Source: Cladopsammia gracilis
Taxonomy: Eukaryota > Cnidaria > Anthozoa > Scleractinia > Dendrophylliidae
Direction: 5' to 3'
DNA length: 64,000 nt
Assembly (NCBI GenBank): GCA_022457155.1
Contig: JAJGOT010000156.1
Coordinates: forward strand, 451,501 to 515,500
Shown: in pieces, positions 45,286-57,725 of the stretch
Layout: every line of letters begins with the position of its first letter
Numbering within the stretch: position 1 is the first letter of the stretch
Program-made: the position numbers and the translations under genes
The notes under the pieces: generated by a model
What the model was told of the DNA's origin: nothing
Database searches by the model: none
The model's input: the letters and a program-made list of their open reading frames with translations, nothing else

Positions 45286-46884
45286 TGAATTTTGATTTTG
45301 GCCACTACTGAATTGAAGGGTTTAAAGCTGTTAACTTGTTTCTGCATGGTGGTGCTGTTATATTTTGAAATTGGGCACACTCTGTTTATTATCTAACCAG
45401 CTTCGTCACTCTACACAACCCAGCATGCAAACTAACCTAACACCAACACACACCTTGGGTTCAATCTACAAGCATGTGCCGCTTTATTTACAACGTTTAG
45501 GATTATCCCTAGTTAAAAGTAAGCGATAGATCTAAATGGTATACACACCTGCTTGGTCAAGTCAGTGCAGTTCTTTTAAAACTGAAAAAAAATTAGAAGA
45601 CATGTGTCTGTCACATGCGTCTCGCATGGCTTATGGCTAAGATATGCTGTATCAATTTCGCTTTGTCATGGTACAAAATGGAGATGATACTTTAGATAAA
45701 ACAGGGAAATTGTATCGCCAACAACCATGAATGCGCCTTCAGTTGCACGGCGTTCTGTATCAAGACGTCAATCCCCATTGTCATCAATGATCATCATCGT
45801 AAAAATTTATATCGTGACTTAACCACCTAGCGCCTTCGTATAAGAGTACCACCCCTGTTTGTCTTGGGCAAGACACACTGCTTCTTTTAAGGTGACTACT
45901 GCTTCCCTCCCCCGGAACCCGAGACACAACGTCCTTCCACCTCATTATCTACCTTCCCCGAAGTCGTCGTCCAGCCTTGGACCCAGAAGAGAAATCAACA
46001 AGGCAGTCGAGCTGATGGACGCCCAATGGGTTTCAAATTAATACCAAAAAATCAGTACTATTTCTGAAATTGCTGCAGAGTTACATCAACACAACATTAC
46101 CTACTCGAATTTATCATGTTACCCTTCTGCTTGACAGAGAAGTGATATTATGAGAAAAATGCAACGGAGGTGCGGGGGAGGGGGGGGGGGGGGGGAGGGG
46201 GAGAGGACTGGTAATCAATATACTGTATGCAAGAGACTTAGTTCATAGTCTCTTGATATATATCTCAGGTGTGGGTTATTTTACCAAATTAAATCATCCA
46301 CAGACTTGTGCATCAATCGCTTTTTTCACGATGAAAGTCCATCTTGGAAAGACGCCCAGCCGTAGCTCATCGATAAAGAACCATAAAGAGATTAATAAAG
46401 TCTGGATTATATGTACTGGAAGCAACAGTATCGTTTTAGCAACGTTTTTAAGCAGTAATGACAACGAACAGATCATGGTATGTTTTAACCGGTATCAGTT
46501 CACTCCAAAGACATGTAACGGCCGCAAACGGAATCACGGCGTAAACGTTCTAGGGAATCCTTAGGGTGGCTGGCTTCAACCGAATAACATGTTCAAAATT
46601 AACGATAGTTTATTTGGACAGACTAAAAATACTCAAAACCACTATGACTACAGAATCTGTCAAGAGAGATTCAGGAAAATTATGTTTTTGGCAACGGCTG
46701 TGCGTCTTGTACTAGCTCGTCTGACTCAGTAACGAAGAACAGCCATGCATTTTGTGGGCGAAACAATGCGAACTTTTGAAGTGGTGAACTTTTGAAGTGG
46801 TGAACTTTCAGGTTAAATGTTCTCGTCTTATCTTTTGACCACCAATGACAAAATCAATCAAAATTTCCAAAAAAAACCCTTCAT
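45286..46884. other. Intergenic, nothing supported
   Basis: No gene is supported. A G-run occurs at 46171-46203. A 103-codon frame at 46253-46564 has no recognisable motif. Confidence 0.4.
46171..46203 (+). repeat. Poly-G tract
   Basis: Nearly pure G run of about 30 bases interrupted by single A residues. It could form a G-quadruplex. Confidence 0.85.
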
Positions 46885-46990
46885 TTTACAAAATAGCGAA
46901 GAAAAAAAAAACGAACCATAAGAAAGTGATATTAAAGAGCATTCATTTGAATGGTAGCACTTTGGGAATTCATCCGCAGATTCAACTGAA
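46885..46990 (-). repeat. Single diverged satellite monomer
   Basis: CATTCATTTGAATGGTAGCA, CTTTGGGAATTCATCCGCAG and GTGATATTAAAGAGC match the minus-orientation monomer with many substitutions, next to TTTTACAAAATAGCGAAGAA from the carrier end. Confidence 0.65.
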
Positions 46991-47199
46991 AGTTTGAGGT
47001 ACCTTACGAGGGAAAATGCTATAAACTTGATCAATACCCAAACGTACTCAGCATCCATTTTCTCCTTGTAATATCAATGCTTAACCAATCAAAGAGGTCA
47101 TGAGAATTCAAGATATGATCACCCAAGATGAATTCTTTAGGTATTTTAACAACTTCTTCCCACCACTGCTATAATAAATGTATAGGGACAAGATTCACC

Positions 47200-47237
47200 G
47201 CCCCCCGCCGCGGCTCCGCCGCCGCCGCCGCCGCCGT
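47200..47237 (+). repeat. (CCG)n-rich tract
   Basis: CCGCCGCGGCTCCGCCGCCG followed by further CCG units in an AT-rich setting. Confidence 0.85.
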
Positions 47238-47310
47238 CCACCCTCACTCGCCGTCAGGAAAATTGGTATTTTGAAATTGATAATTAAAGGGTTGATATGG
47301 CATGCCCATA

Positions 47311-47606
47311 AAAAGTAAAGTCGCACACGAGCCAGATGGCCCACACGGCCGGAGCTTAACCCGGTTTCTGTAGCATGAAGCGACTAGGAATATTGCTACT
47401 CCCCCCTGGATGGGATGCTAGTCCATCGCAGGGTTACCCCCAGCATTTTGTCGCCGGTACCCATTTATACACCTGGGTAGAGAGAGACAGTGTGGAGTAA
47501 AGTTTCTTGTCTAAGGAAACAACACAACGGCAGAGACCAGGCTTCGAACCACCGACCTTCAGGTTGAAAGTCCGACGCGCTAACTACTAGACCACCGTGT
47601 CTCCAC
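47311..47606 (-). mobile_element. Full-length tRNA-derived SINE (copy b)
   Basis: Same family as 29564-29862 in reverse orientation, flanked by a perfect 14-bp duplication ATGGCATGCCCATA (47297-47310, 47607-47620). The tRNA-like head with the B box (reverse-strand GGTTCGAAGCC) is intact. Confidence 0.92.
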
Positions 47607-47620
47607 ATGGCATGCCCATA

Positions 47621-49219
47621 TCAGTGAAATAATACTTCCCTGAATTGAAATGACCAATTATTTTGAGTTTTTTTTTTAGTTTGTTTTTGCCCTTAAAAGT
47701 GCTCCGTGTTACGGCCGAAAAAATGTGGCTTGTGGCTCGACAGAGAGAGGCATAATCACAGCTATTGTAGTCAAGTCGCAGTCAAAACGAATGTCAGATT
47801 TGTGTAATTAATGTGTCTAATACCATCTTTGTAGTAGATAAGAGCTCATTGAGTGCTCGGAAAGCGTGTCGCAGAAAAAAGAAAAGGCGTGCTTCTGTTA
47901 TTTTAAGCAGAGATACTTACACTGACAATATAATGCACTGTATGATAAATATTGATTGCGGTTAGACAGTGCTTATTATTTTCGCTTTAAGGTCAGATAA
48001 GATAATTTAGGTCATAGAATGGAGGCGTTTTCAGACTGAAAAGTGTGAATAGATTATAACTACTTTTGCTATAATAAAGAGGGATTGATACTAAAGATAA
48101 TGAATTTACACGTTAATTTCTACATTTCGATTTCCTCAAGAGCTATATTTAAGTCCACGTGTTAGGCCATTGGAATTGTCTGCTTCTCCCGATACATTGT
48201 TTGGACACGTCGCTAGATCTGCACCGCTTTCTATAGACTTTATCGCAACATACAAGTGCTTAAAAGGATTTTTCTTTTACAAGAGCTAAGCGTGTTGCTT
48301 AACGGTCAACAATTAGTATAAATCTACTAGCGTTCTATCACGAATGCTGTTCTCTTATTGGCGACGCTACTCACTTGAGTAGAGGAGTAGCCTAATGGCG
48401 GCCGGTTCTTCGCGTTCTCGAAGTGTCTGTGAAGAGTATTTGTTGTTAAGTTTTGAACGTCTAGTAGATTTATACTCTTAAAATCGTTCTCATCAACTAT
48501 CACGCGATGGAAATCTCGAGCTCATAATTTTATTGTTAAATATAACATATTTCAGAGATAAACTGATTGTTCCTATCGCAGCATTGAAAGAACATAAAAG
48601 AGGACACAAAAGGAAGAATTGAACAAAACTCTGACCTTCAGAACAACAAGCAAGTTTTTATTAGTGAAGAATGGGTGATTTTGCATATGCGGGAAAATGA
48701 TTGTTGTCCGTATCACAAGAATTAAGACTCCATTTGTTTCGCCCCTTACAACAAGGAAATTCTATGAGCAAAAAATTGATGATTTTTGAAGGGAAATAAA
48801 GGCTCGTATTGCGTGAGAGAGCACAAAAAAAGATCACAAAAGAAAGAATTAAGCAAAAATCTACCATCCAAAACGATAACACGGTATCTCGGATTATCAG
48901 TGTAGTGTTTTCTTGAGTTTTCAAACCTCCAAATGTGTTAAATTAACGTGGTTATCCTTGTTTCGAGAATGAAAACCGCGCGCGTTGTAAAGGGACGGCC
49001 AAAGTGAAAAGAACACAGGACCTGTCATGTATTGTATACTCGCTTTTTCTTTCGTTTAAATGTTTACATTCATTTTGTTTTGTGTATAATTCTAATTAAC
49101 AGAAAGTTCGCGAGTTGTTAACGCTTAGGTGAATTAATTTTCCTCCACCCTAGAATGCGCAGACATAAAGAACATGAACGATAATAAGTATTAATTAACT
49201 GTTTTATTTCAGAACAAAA
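47621..49219. other. Downstream flank of the bHLH gene, nothing supported
   Basis: AT-rich. A minus-strand frame at 48661-48924 is low in complexity and has no known motif. Confidence 0.4.
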
Positions 49220-49224
49220 AAACT

Positions 49225-49235
49225 TTTATTTTATT
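49225..49235 (-). terminator. Candidate polyadenylation signals of the bHLH gene
   Basis: Two overlapping minus-strand AATAAA hexamers (plus-strand TTTATT at 49225-49230 and 49230-49235) lie about 160 bases beyond the stop codon. Confidence 0.45.
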
Positions 49236-49392
49236 ATGAATTGCCATTAATGCCCCTACTATTTTAAATCCCAAATTATTTTATATTCACTATATTTAAG
49301 ATTCGATAAGATCTAACTTATAGAATTCTGATAGTTTCATTCCTTTAGCAATCTTATTAGGAACATAGCTTGACTTTGATAGTTTTTCATCA

Positions 49393-49776
49393 CTAATTTG
49401 TATAAAAGGACTCCAGTAAAAAGTCATGATAACTTGGATAAGCCAAACTGTCATTAACACGTTGCTCGTCAAATTCGGGCCCACTGGCGCACAACGTTTC
49501 GGTGAGATCTCGTATGTAATCTTGCGCGAGCTTTAGCAGTTCCAGTTTGGTTAATTTTCGTTTGTTGTTAGTATTGGGGATGACTTTCCTTAGAGCTTCC
49601 ATAGCGTCGTTGATTGCTTGAATTCGCCGGCGTTCTCGATTGTTTGCTCTTATCCGTCTCATTCGTGGATCAAGGGGATAGCTGTTTGTTGACTTCCTCG
49701 AGGAGCTATCAGAAATTCTGCTTTGATAGAAATCTTTTTGATCGCAACTGGTCATCACGTGATTTCCAGGGAGCAT
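49393..49776 (-). CDS. Single-exon bHLH transcription factor, atonal superfamily (127 aa)
   Basis: A complete frame from ATG at 49776 to TAG at 49393. The protein is a class A (tissue-specific type) bHLH factor expected to bind E-boxes as a heterodimer with an E protein in the nucleus. The basic region RIRANNRERRR lies at residues 41-51, with the E-box-reading E48 and R51. Helix 1 follows (IQAINDAMEALRKVIP, 52-67), then a short loop (NTNNKR) and helix 2 (KLTKLELLKLAQDYIRDLTE, 74-93). The N-terminal 37 residues are polar and serine-rich. The C-terminal tail of about 30 residues is acidic and aromatic, with no Orange domain or PAS domain. The mix of atonal-, Mist1- and neurogenin-like positions does not fit one subfamily by eye. 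The frame stays open 5' of this ATG up to a TAG near 49866, but no earlier ATG exists. Confidence 0.88.
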   Translation of the reverse strand: MLPGNHVMTSCDQKDFYQSRISDSSSRKSTNSYPLDPRMRRIRANNRERRRIQAINDAMEALRKVIPNTNNKRKLTKLELLKLAQDYIRDLTETLCASGPEFDEQRVNDSLAYPSYHDFLLESFYTN

Positions 49777-49867
49777 TTGCGCTGATGACGTTTCGCTTCT
49801 GTTAAAATAACACTGCGTTTGAACTCCGATTTCTTCTTCTATGGAAAATCCAGATCCTTTAATCTGC

Positions 49868-49875
49868 TATATAAA
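49868..49875 (-). promoter_or_regulatory. Possible TATA box of the bHLH gene
   Basis: The minus strand reads CATTTATATAGCAG about 95 bases upstream of the ATG, which would give a leader of roughly 60-70 bases. The same string could also be read as a weak splice acceptor (ATATAGCAG). Confidence 0.35.
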
Positions 49876-49879
49876 TGAC

Positions 49880-52800
49880 CAACTTTGTACTTGTCACCTT
49901 TGAAAAAAGGACACTTAATTAGATTTAAACATGTATAGCCACTGAGAAGAAAGTAAAAGTTTCTTTTTCTTTTTTCACCCGCGGTCTTTAAACTTTAAAA
50001 GGACTGCCGTGCTCTAATTAAGGAAACCATAAAACGTTCGGAATTTATTATTCAGACTAGTAAAAAAAAGTAAACGGTACCTTAAAACTTCTTGGCGATA
50101 ACATTTAAAGCTAAGAAGAAATAGTAAAAACAAACAAAATACAACTTACCCGAGCTTTAAGGCTATTTTTGATAAAGTGGCGTAAACTCTTTTTAAATGA
50201 CGGCAAATATTTGAGTAGCGTATTATATATAGGCTTGGACCTTTACACATTATAAATCAATATTCCATTCTTAATCCCTATTTATGGCGACAGGACAAAA
50301 ACCGATTTTTTACAACCAATCAGACTCTTTCATCCATAAAGCCCGGCTCTAAGATATGAAGTTAAGGACACTAAAGAATGAACACAGAGCCAAAACATTT
50401 CGCGGCAAGTGGCCAACAATAATTTATTAAGCACCTTTATTCTCTTTAATTTAATAAATCTATTCGCGTTATCGGGGCCTTGTTTATTAAGAGTGTATCG
50501 CCTATTGTTGCGTCTCGCCACATGTAAATCTCAAGTAATTTTAAAACATATTCCATAGCTGTTAACTTGGCAACCGCCAAAGAAACATTTCTTCTCGTAT
50601 AAAAACCCGCGCGATTCTTTGTATTTCATTTTGGGAAATAATTACCTGAGATTACCTGACATGTTTAATATACTATTTGCTGAAATATTTAATATAGGTT
50701 TGTTCGAAAATCACGTAATTTAAAAAAAAAAATGGATCCGGACGAAATTCAGAATAGTGTTTCTTTAGCCAGCGTTGTGTTTCGATATGCGTAAAGGTTA
50801 CAGGTTTTTTTGTTGTGTCTTCGCGACATAGCAAGACATTTTTGGATCGAACAATAGCTGGTCACGATCCCCGCAGATTTGCACCAGGCAGGTGGCAAAG
50901 TCGAGTCTGATTGGATAATGTTGAACGGTAAAAGGCCGCGGAAATGTTCCCACGGTTAATATAGCACATCTCTTTAAGACACATGGTTTGAACAATGGAA
51001 TCTTAATAAGCACATGCTTAAGTGTAGTTGACATGGAGGTTAAACAATGCTCATAAATTGACGAATAAGGATGGAAGCTCTCTTCACAAAGACACGATAC
51101 AAGTTCACGCTGTCAAGGTTAGCGGCAAATTTAGCAAACTCGTGTCTTCACTATGATTACAAGGCCTTCATGCGATCTTTAGCCATTTACTTTAACCAAA
51201 CAGAATTTCAGAGTAAATGCGGAAACCTGAAATAGGCCCTCAAGACATGCACCATGCATACATGGGAACAAGGATGGCCTTTGTTAGATCAACATTGATA
51301 CAGATTAACAATGACGTGCTTGACATTTTCTAGCTTGTTCTTGATCCGGCAGAGGTTTGCCATAAATGAAAGAAAGTAAAAGAAGTTAATTCAAACGATC
51401 CTAAACCGAACTGAGCCAAAAATATTAACTATTTTAAGCCAATGGCTTCAAATGCTTCAATAGCTTATAGTAAAGAAAAGGACAACATCTCTGTTTTGAA
51501 AGCAGAAAGCCAATATATAAAAAAGGTTAAATTAAAATGACAATTTTATTGTGTAATTTTAGCACTGAAAGGGAAAAAAATATATAATATTATAATTTTA
51601 CTTCCAAGCTAACGCAATGATATTTAAATTCTCCGGCTTTTCTAATTTTTGTCCATTTCTTGTTACACTAGCTATAGGAATATATTTCAAATTATTATTT
51701 GGACCTCAAAAATCTCCATCTTATATTTATACTTTTTCAAGTTTACTTTCTTCGCCCTTCTCATGGACGAGCCACTGATGTATAAATTGTTGAATGCTGT
51801 GAGAAATGTAATGGTCAAACAGTACCATGTTTATAACAAACTTCTTCAGTGTTTAGTAATTTAAAAATTATGTTTAATCTTCAGTCTTGTTATGTGGTTT
51901 TAACTTAACATTATGTGGTTGAAATCTTTTAAATCGAAGCTACTGCGCAGTACTTTCCTGTCGATATATTTGTCTTCCACATTTCCTAAAATATTAATTG
52001 TCAATATTTCATTGTTTTTTAGAAGAAAAAGTGTTCTAATAAATGCATTGTCAAGGAGACAGGTGATCAAATAAAAGAATTTCATAATTATGGCGGTCGA
52101 GTTAAAGAGAACGTGGTGGAAAAATGCATTGCATCTTAACTTCTCCCTTGTCGCATTGTTGAATCTTGTTATGTGAAGGAATTGCCGGAAGCACTTCGAC
52201 TTTTGAATGTCTGGATTTCGTCTTTTTAAAAAAATCATATTTTGTTCTTAAAATGTTTTAAAAAGCTCAAATTGAACTGAGAATTTTCCTGTCAGTGTCG
52301 TCAGACTGTCTACAGTTGTAGCTATAATTATAACATGTTGTAAAGCCAGTCACCTTCTTCCCCGTTTAGCCATCCGGTATCAGATGCATGGAAGAAATAA
52401 CGCTCTTTCCATACCTTTTCTCGATTGTGTATCATTTGGTTGAATTTATATTTTCACTAGATTTCCCTTATGTTTAAGGGGCGTTTAAACAATCATTCAC
52501 TATTATTCATCACTTGAATAACGAAGCTCATGTCAGACTATGAAAAGTTGTTTTCATTTCAAAATCAGATAAAGGACATTTAAAGCACCGTTTAAAGTTC
52601 CCAAATTTGGCCATTTTCCAGTCTGGTAGGATCTTGTAATGAGCCATTCTTTTGTTAATTGCCTTGTATGTTGTCTTAATTCACGACCCGTTGTTTTAAG
52701 GCTTTGTTCGCAAACGGCCTTGACGTACACGAGGTTTGTTAAGTTTGTTGAAGTTCAATCAAGACGATTGCATGGGTCGGCCCTGTGTTTACCCTCCTTG

Positions 52801-53104
52801 TATTTAATTCAGTACTCGCAACCTCTTATGATCATTTTTTTACAGATTTGCAAAGTAGACTTGTATTTGTCGTAGTTAATTACTAAAGATTTTAAACGAA
52901 TAGCTTATCCGATTTTCATGTTTTCTTTTAACATGCCATTTGGATTGCCAGCCGGTACTTTTCCTCCTTTGAAAGAAACTGAAAACAGGTCACAAGTATC
53001 TAAGCAACGACATAAAACATTTAATATGTCTGTTTTGCATCACACTGACTCCTTTAAACTCTGGTAACACCTGTGCGAGAAACTGAATACACAAAACCTC
53101 ACGA
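49880..53104. other. Upstream region of the bHLH gene, nothing supported
   Basis: About 3.2 kb of AT-rich DNA. The only repeat trace is a partial monomer (GAAGCTACTGCGCAGTACTT near 51935). Short open frames on either strand show no motif. It could contain regulatory DNA for the bHLH gene, but nothing specific is visible. Confidence 0.4.
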
Positions 53105-54085
53105 AAACGCAAATTAACATCTGGAACCAACTTGTACAGTGTACTGTACAAAAGCACCACAGAAAATACTCCTCAGTAGATTTCGTTTATAATGTCACAC
53201 TTAAAAATTCCATCTACGGATTCAAAAGTTGAGACCATCTAGTAGTGCCAGAAATACATGAAATTATTGTCGTGTCATTGATGTAATCCTTAACTTTAAC
53301 AAGCATCAACACAGTAGAAAATGTATTTAGAGAATTGAGAAATTGAACCATATCGTACAATGTTATAAACAGTATACCACAAGAACGGTACTCATCGATA
53401 GTTTTCATTTGAAAAGGAAATCATTATCAGCAGTCAGAACCACCTTGTGCAGCATGATAAACAAGCTCCACAGGAAAGTACTGCTCAGTAGCTTTCAATT
53501 GAATTGTCACACCGTAGGATTTCATCTACAGACTCAAAAGTTAGAATCACCTTGCACAGCATAATAAACAGTACCACAGGAAAGTACTGCTCAGTAGCTT
53601 TCAATTGAATGGTCACACCGTAGGATTTCATCTACAGACTCAAAAGTTACAACCACCTTGTACAGCATAATAAACAGTACCACAGGAAAGTACTGCTCAA
53701 TAGCTTTCATTTGAATGGTCACACCGTAGGATTTCATCCACAGACTCAAAAATTAGAACCACCTTGTACAGCATAATAAACACGCTCCACAGGAAAGTAC
53801 TGCTCAGTAGCTTTCATTTGAATGATCACACCGTAGGATTTCTTTCACAGACTCAAAAGTTAGAGCCACCTTGTACGGCACAAAAAATAGTACCACAGGA
53901 AAGAACTGCTCGGTAGCTTTCATTTCAGTGAATGGTCGCACTGCAGGATTTTATTCACATGCTCAAAAGTTAGAACAATCTTGTACAGCATAATAAACAG
54001 TACCACAGGAAAGTACTGCTCTGTAGCTACTCAAAAGTTAGAACCACCTTGTCAGCATATTAATAAATATCTCCACAGAAAAGTT
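53105..54085 (-). repeat. 106-bp satellite cluster, ~9 monomers
   Basis: Minus-orientation monomers with AGCATAATAAACAGTACCAC, GGAAAGTACTGCTCAGTAGC and TGGTCACACCGTAGGATTTC. The 5' copies near 53110-53400 are strongly diverged and the middle ones (53430-53870) are nearly uniform. ACACCGTAGG is a private variant shared within this cluster. A lone fragment follows near 54222. Confidence 0.92.
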
Positions 54086-54959
54086 AACTTTTATTTCAAC
54101 GTTAATATGTCATGATATTGCCTTTTATTCGGCCAAGACCTCACTAATAGGGGCGGGGCAGCTGTTTATTTAATCTCATAATTAAGATTGCAAAGCCATG
54201 CCCTGTACAACCGAACAGCTGTCATTTGAATGGTCACACTTCATGGTTTTCAACATTGAAATAAAACTTTAAAAGCTTCAACTTGAATAGTACAGCAAGA
54301 TTGTTCTACTAATCAACGCATTTCTTTTGTGGACGCTCTTTTGTTGTTTTGTTTTATGCAAAAGCTCAAATTATAGAACCACGTTGTATTGTTTACAAAT
54401 AATACAACGGTTAATGAAAATGTACTCTTTGAAACAAATCTAAATTTAAAACATGATAAATAATTTAGTAGCATAAGACTGTAGCCCTCGGGCGTACGAA
54501 GGTTGGGTCCCACCTCCCCCCAACGGACTTTTTCTTGTCAGAGGAACAATTTTTTGGCACCTGCCGATTAATTATTTAGTATCCCTGAAACACATTTTTG
54601 GTAAACACTGGTAAAAATCAGTTACTTGGATGAGTATTCTAATGTCAACTTATTGTTGAATCAGAAAAGACATGTTTTACAATCCAAATCGACCCTTTTT
54701 AGCGGAGGATTTACGTGACCAATTATTGTTAATGAGAAATGAGATTTAAGTTTCCCCCTTACATCTTTTATCTTTTAACCCCCGGATGTACGAGAGAGGG
54801 GAAGGGAGTGGGGAGGGGGTGTTAAGGTTTTTCTCCGTTTGTTCGAGAGTATTTATTATCAGCACATCCCGTCATCAGTAGCTGTTCATTTATCCCCGAG
54901 ACACATTTTGACAAAGTTTGGGGAGAATCGGTTGCTTAGGTAACGATATATGACGTCAT
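54086..54959. other. Intergenic, nothing supported
   Basis: No gene or clear repeat. Confidence 0.4.
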
Positions 54960-54972
54960 AAGCAGTACAAAA

Positions 54973-55272
54973 GTAAAAGTAAAGTCGCACACAAGCCACA
55001 GGATGCCCACACGGCCGAAGCTTAACCCAGTTTCTGTAGCATGAAGCGACTAGGAATATTACTACTCCCCCCTGGATGGGATACTAGTCCATCGCAGGGT
55101 TACCCCCAGCATTTTGTCGCCGGTACCCATTTATACACCTGGGTGGAGAGAGACAGTAAGGAGTAAAGTTTCTTGTCTAAGGAAACAACACGACTACAGA
55201 GACCAGGCTTCGAACCACCGACCTTCAGGTTGAAAGTCCGACGCGCTAACCACTAGACCACCGTGTCTCCAC
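54973..55272 (-). mobile_element. Full-length tRNA-derived SINE (copy c)
   Basis: Reverse orientation, flanked by a perfect 13-bp duplication AAGCAGTACAAAA (54960-54972, 55273-55285). Highly similar to copies a and b, with an intact tRNA-like head. Confidence 0.92.
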
Positions 55273-55285
55273 AAGCAGTACAAAA

Positions 55286-55930
55286 TCAAGCCATTTTTTA
55301 ATATTTTTGGTTTAATCACGTATTTTACAACTCGAAAAAACTATTTTTAAATAAATCTAAATTTGAATTTTAAATAACATCTACGATTTTGGACGACGTC
55401 ACAGATTCCCAGTGGCGCCCTAACCCATAATATTTATCTTATCTTGTAGAGCACATCACAGGCTATCTATTACGGGTAAAATCTCTCTCTCCCCCTCTTG
55501 TACCACGATTGGGGTATAAGCTTGCGTGTACGTCCACTACGTCATTGACACGTCATAATCTAAGGTAGCGTTCCTTTTAAACAATTTACTTTCAGGTTTA
55601 GGCTACTAAGATTGTTTGGATTTTCATGCAAACAAGAACAAAAATCTATAAAAAAAGATAGATCCGTTCTGTTTATCATTCCCAGGCTCATCTGCGAACG
55701 TCCTGGAGATGATGTTTTTGTTGAGAACTCGCGAGAATAAATAATCGTTGTTTTACAGTAGGTGTCTATGGAAATTTGTAGATTCAGTTACCAATCTGAA
55801 CGGTTTACCTGCAGAATGAGTCGTTGAGCTTAGTTTGTGCCTAAGTGGAATAGAAAATCGAATTTTCGATCGAAGAATCCGGACTTATACTAGTTGGCTA
55901 AAAGGAACGCTACCTAAATTTACCTTTAAT
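55286..55930. other. Intergenic, nothing supported
   Basis: No gene was recognised. AAGGTAGCGTTCCTTTTAAA near 55562 and AAAGGAACGCTACCT near 55900 are inverted, possibly the ends of a ~350-bp element. Confidence 0.4.
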
Positions 55931-57725
55931 GTTATGCGTTAAGCTTTTGCAATACTGTATGCATTTATGGTCATGTAAATAAAGGTTGTTGTTGTTGTTG
56001 TTGTTATCGTTTTTTTGTTTTTGTTGACTAGGACTCATTGGTCCTCCAGTGGCATGCCGTTCCAGACTTGCTAATAGGGAACTTAAGCTGCGACGACGGC
56101 AACGCCAAGGAAAATGTCACTTGAAAAAAGGACTCGCGCTATTTTAAACTACTTTTCAGTTGTTCCAATTTGTTTAGTTTGTCTAATGTGACTGGATTTT
56201 CCAGGAGAAGAATTTGAAGGGGTGGCTTTCCAGTTCAAATGAAAAATGGAAAACTATATTTTCGGCATTGTGAAAAGAGGTTACTTCTCTAGTGAAGTGC
56301 ACAGGGCTTGCTCTGATAAAACATAAAACAACCCCCTCAGGGGGGTCGCTCATCGGAATTTTTGGTGGGAGGGAGGCTACTCCTCGGAATTTTTGTTAGG
56401 GGGGGATACTCCGGGGAATTTTTGGTTTGGGCGTGTCGCTGGGCTCTCCAACCAAATCCTGACCCTGGTTTAGTCCAACTATGTCATTTTTCATAACCGT
56501 TTTCAGATCTGAACACTTAAATGCATACCCGTTTTCATACCTCGTTTGTGTATCTGAGGCAGTAAATCGTGCTGTATCATATCGAATGATACGTTTTTGT
56601 GACTTTCTTTCCCTCTTTTTCGTTTGAAGATGAAAAGAGAAACATACGTTTTTCGCTCTTGCGGTTCCCTTAAAAACTTTTCCCAGTTTCAGACCATAAT
56701 GATCAAAATCTTTTTTTTTCCATGTTATGCGTTAAGCTTTTGCCGATACTGTATGCATTTATGGTCATGTAAATAAAGGTTCTTCTTGATGTTGTTGTTG
56801 TTATCGGTTTTGTTTTTGTTGACTAGGACTCATTGGTCCTCCAGTGGCATGCCGTTCCAGACTTGCTAATAGGGAACTTAAGCTGCGACGACGGCAACGC
56901 CAAGGAAAACGTCACTTGAAAAAAGGACTCGCGCTATTTTAAACTACTTTTCAGTTGTTCCAATTTGTTTAGTTTGTCTAATGTGACTGGATTTTCCAGG
57001 AGAAGAATTTGAAGGGGTGGCTTTCCAGTTCAAATGAAAAAAGGAAAACTATATTTTCGGCATTGTGAAAAGAGGTTACTTCTCTAGTGAAGTGCACAGG
57101 GCTTGCTCTGATAAAACATAAAACAACCCCCTCAGGGGGGTCGCTCATCGGAATTTTTGCTGGGAGGGGGGCTACTCCTCGGAATTTTTGTTAGGGGGGG
57201 ATACTCCGGGGGAATTTTTGGTTTGGGCGAGTCGCTGGGCTCTCCAACCAAATCCTGACCCTGGTTTAGTCCAACTATGTCATTTTTCATAACTGTTTTC
57301 AGATCTGAACACTTAAATGCATACCCGTTTTCATACCTCGTTTTGTGTGTCTGAGGCAGTAAATCGTGCTGTATCATATCGAATGATACGTTTTTGTTAC
57401 TTTTCTTTCCTTCTTTTTCGTTTGAAGATGAAAAGAGAAATATACGTTTTTCGCTCTTGCGGTTCCCTTAAAAACTTTTCCCAGTTTCAGACCATAATGA
57501 TCAAAATCTTTTTTGTCTTGTTATGCGTTAAACTTTTGCAATACTGTATGCATTTATGGTCATGTAAATAAAGGTTCTTGTTGTTGTTGTTATTGTTTTT
57601 GTTGACTAGGACTCATTGGTTCTCCAGTGGCATGCCGTTCCAGACTTGCTAATAGGGAACTTAAGCTGCGACGACGGCAACGCCAAGGAAAATGTCACTT
57701 GAAAAAAGGACTCGCGCTATTTTAA
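55931..57725 (+). repeat. Tandem ~795-bp repeat, two full units and the start of a third
   Basis: GTTATGCGTTAARCTTTTGC begins units at 55931, 56724 and 57520 (793 and 796 bp apart). Shared blocks are GACTAGGACTCATTGGTYCT, TTAAGCTGCGACGACGGCAA, TTGTTCCAATTTGTTTAGTT, a G-rich TCGGAATTTTTG block and ATATCGAATGATACGTTTTT. The third unit is cut at 57725 by the TTAA-flanked insertion and resumes at 61344. Each unit opens with ATGTAAATAAAGGTT followed by a (GTT)n run of varying length. Confidence 0.92.

Noticed and set aside
57132..57377. 81-codon minus-strand frame in the 795-bp repeat (PKPKIPPEYPPLTKIPRSSP)
   Set aside because: It looks protein-like, but the equivalent frame in the other units is broken by stops or shifts.
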